This document shows positions 63,842 through 64,000 of a stretch of DNA of 64,000 nucleotides, in pieces. Both the position numbers and the translations under genes were made by a program. Below the pieces are notes generated by a model that was given only the letters and a program-made list of their open reading frames with translations, was not told where the DNA came from and did no database searches. This DNA is from Amoebophrya sp. A120 (taxonomy: Eukaryota; Sar; Dinophyceae; Syndiniales; Amoebophryaceae). Each line of letters opens with the position of its first letter. Within the stretch, counting starts at the first letter, position 1. The DNA is taken from the NCBI GenBank assembly GCA_905178155.1, contig CAJINV010000003.1, positions 1,080,968 to 1,144,967 of the forward strand. Reading direction: 5' to 3'.

Positions 63842-64000
63842 CTTCGAGAAAAATGTGCTAGTACACAGTTATCAGTGTGGTCGTGCTCAGGAGGTGATGG
63901 TGAGCGTGGTGAGGCGCTTATGTGATAAAATCATCGTCCGACACAGAAGTTGAGCCGCCTTGTCTCCAACTTCCTACGCTTCTCTCTACATAAGTAGCAA
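63842..64000. other. 5' flank of the WW-like gene at window edge
   Basis: Only 159 bp remain. No feature is recognised. Confidence 0.4.

Noticed and set aside
1-64000. CRISPR arrays, tRNA or rRNA genes, bacterial operons
   Set aside because: None was recognised; repeats present have no CRISPR-like spacer pattern, and the gene content and introns are eukaryotic.

Overview
The window looks like nuclear DNA of an alveolate protist, most probably a dinoflagellate-type genome. A parasitic Syndiniales lineage such as Amoebophrya is my best guess. This is inference: there is no rRNA or spliced-leader gene here to prove it. The evidence is: (1) every supported protein-coding gene lies on the minus strand, as in the unidirectional gene blocks of dinoflagellates; (2) ordinary GT-AG introns coexist with short, repeat-bounded introns that are not GT-AG, which have been described in Amoebophrya; (3) the gene set is eukaryotic and flagellate-like (SHIPPO-repeat protein, polycystin-type channel, cyclic-nucleotide phosphodiesterase, PIG-V, p24 protein).

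Layout in genomic order, all minus strand: divergent protein kinase (864-3405, two introners); a 115-bp tandem repeat in the spacer; large SHIPPO-repeat axonemal-type protein (5194-9876); ankyrin / ExoX-C-like / C2H2 protein (10642-12780); EF-hand-like coiled-coil protein with eight exons (13657-17362); TPR protein (18407-20246); AIFM3-like Rieske/FAD oxidoreductase (20694-23063); Dispatched/Patched-like RND transporter (23583-28587, three introners); p24 cargo receptor (29330-30635); PIG-V mannosyltransferase (31717-33171); small unknown protein (33714-35206); family GH35 beta-galactosidase (36067-40567, two introners plus an unusual 1-kb repeat intron); CCDC57-like coiled-coil protein (41230-44822); a GC-rich island without a recognisable gene (about 45.15-46.75 kb); polycystin-like channel (46958-51540, one introner); a small possible secreted protein (51695-52225); an ankyrin-voltage sensor-phosphodiesterase fusion (52730-58106, one introner); and a WW-like-repeat, SR-rich protein (59321-63841).

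The two strongest discoveries are linked to gene structure and gene fusion. First, nine short elements of five sequence families (A to E) have terminal inverted repeats. Most sit between 4-7-bp direct repeats of the host coding sequence, and removing the element plus one repeat copy restores the reading frame in every case that interrupts an exon. Second, 52730-58106 reads through nine phase-consistent exons as one protein of about 1,348 residues with ankyrin repeats, a six-segment membrane region carrying a canonical S4 voltage-sensor helix, a probable extracellular domain, a HAMP-like linker and a complete PDEase catalytic domain. This would be a candidate voltage-regulated cyclic-nucleotide phosphodiesterase.

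Exon joins below were worked out by hand from splice signals and phase. They are predictions that need RNA evidence.
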